5,477 nt of DNA from Candidatus Diapherotrites archaeon CG08_land_8_20_14_0_20_34_12 (lineage in GTDB: Archaea; Iainarchaeota; Iainarchaeia; Iainarchaeales; 0-14-0-20-34-12), in NCBI GenBank assembly GCA_002779065.1, contig PEXL01000059.1, positions 17,985 through 23,461 of the forward strand, given 5' to 3'. The position numbers and the translations under genes were made by a program. The notes under the pieces were generated by a model that saw nothing but the letters and a program-made list of their open reading frames with translations, did no database searches and was not told where the DNA came from. Below, in pieces: positions 5,428 to 5,477 of this stretch. Numbering within the stretch: position 1 is the stretch's first letter; every line of letters begins with the position of its first letter.

Positions 5428-5451
5428 CTGCGGGTGCTTCGCACCACGCAG
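5428..5451. repeat. GC-rich hairpin 5 after the last gene
   Basis: CTGCGGGTGC (5428-5437) pairs with GCACC (5441-5445) and CGCAG (5447-5451) around a TTC loop, with one bulged A at 5446, giving 10 pairs. On the minus strand the tip reads GCGAAGC, a sequence known to form an unusually stable DNA mini-hairpin. The rest of the tail (5452-5477) holds nothing I can recognise. Confidence 0.7.
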
Positions 5452-5477
5452 TATCTAACTATATTGCCTGAGCATCC

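Noticed and set aside
5389..5470. Possible box C/D sRNA (ATGACA, CTGATAGA and CTGA elements near 5389, 5418 and 5467)
   Set aside because: The boxes deviate from RUGAUGA/CUGA and the distances (about 24 and 42 bases) do not fit the 12-base guide spacing of archaeal C/D RNAs.
5372..5477. Open minus-strand frame from the right edge across the two hairpins
   Set aside because: It reads through both GC-rich palindromes, ends inside the 3' end of the plus-strand gene and has no protein-like pattern; openness over about 35 codons is expected by chance in a GC-rich patch.

Overview
The window looks like a piece of an AT-rich archaeal genome. The evidence is an archaeal NMD3 protein with its four CxxC zinc knuckles, an archaeal CPSF-type beta-CASP ribonuclease, an archaeal helix-turn-helix regulator resembling COG1709, and BRE/TATA-type promoters about 26 bases (box centre) upstream of start codons that have no Shine-Dalgarno sequence. 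Heavy use of AAA/ATA/AGA codons and compact spacing suggest a small-genome lineage such as DPANN (Woesearchaeota/Pacearchaeota-like), but lineage is an inference and cannot be fixed from this window.

Layout. Bases 1-371 (+) hold the 3' end of a gene that looks radical-SAM-like. It is split by an apparent one-base shift in a run of five A at 164-168: frame 1 stops at 171 and another frame carries on to 371. At 407-420 a palindromic TATA box drives a predicted leaderless gene for a 237-residue transcriptional regulator (439-1152, +). Bases 1152-1249 hold three back-to-back hairpins between two convergent genes. On the minus strand follow NMD3 (1296-2006) and, upstream of it, a complete aCPSF2-like beta-CASP nuclease (2050-3315). 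NMD3 seems to have its own TATA box in the 43-base gap between them, and the two could also be co-transcribed. A 151-base divergent control region (3316-3466) separates the nuclease from a second plus-strand unit. That unit is an exported gluzincin metallopeptidase (3467-4975) overlapped ATGA-style by a small winged-helix-like/DUF1699-like protein (4972-5382). The window closes with two GC-rich hairpins (5395-5451) and no recognisable gene.

How the parts fit. NMD3 (large-subunit maturation) and the beta-CASP nuclease (RNA 3' processing, decay or termination) form an RNA-metabolism pair, with a conserved archaeal regulator facing them. The peptidase and the small DNA-binding-like protein are translationally coupled, which suggests a functional link, possibly protein quality control or processing at the envelope with a cytoplasmic regulator. 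The most unusual features are non-coding. One ACTTATT-type promoter is shared by three transcription units, at an identical 32-base distance from the start codon in two of them. Five intergenic hairpins all have three-base loops that are all-purine on one strand. The beta-CASP nuclease has a tandemly repeated TATA-like element upstream.
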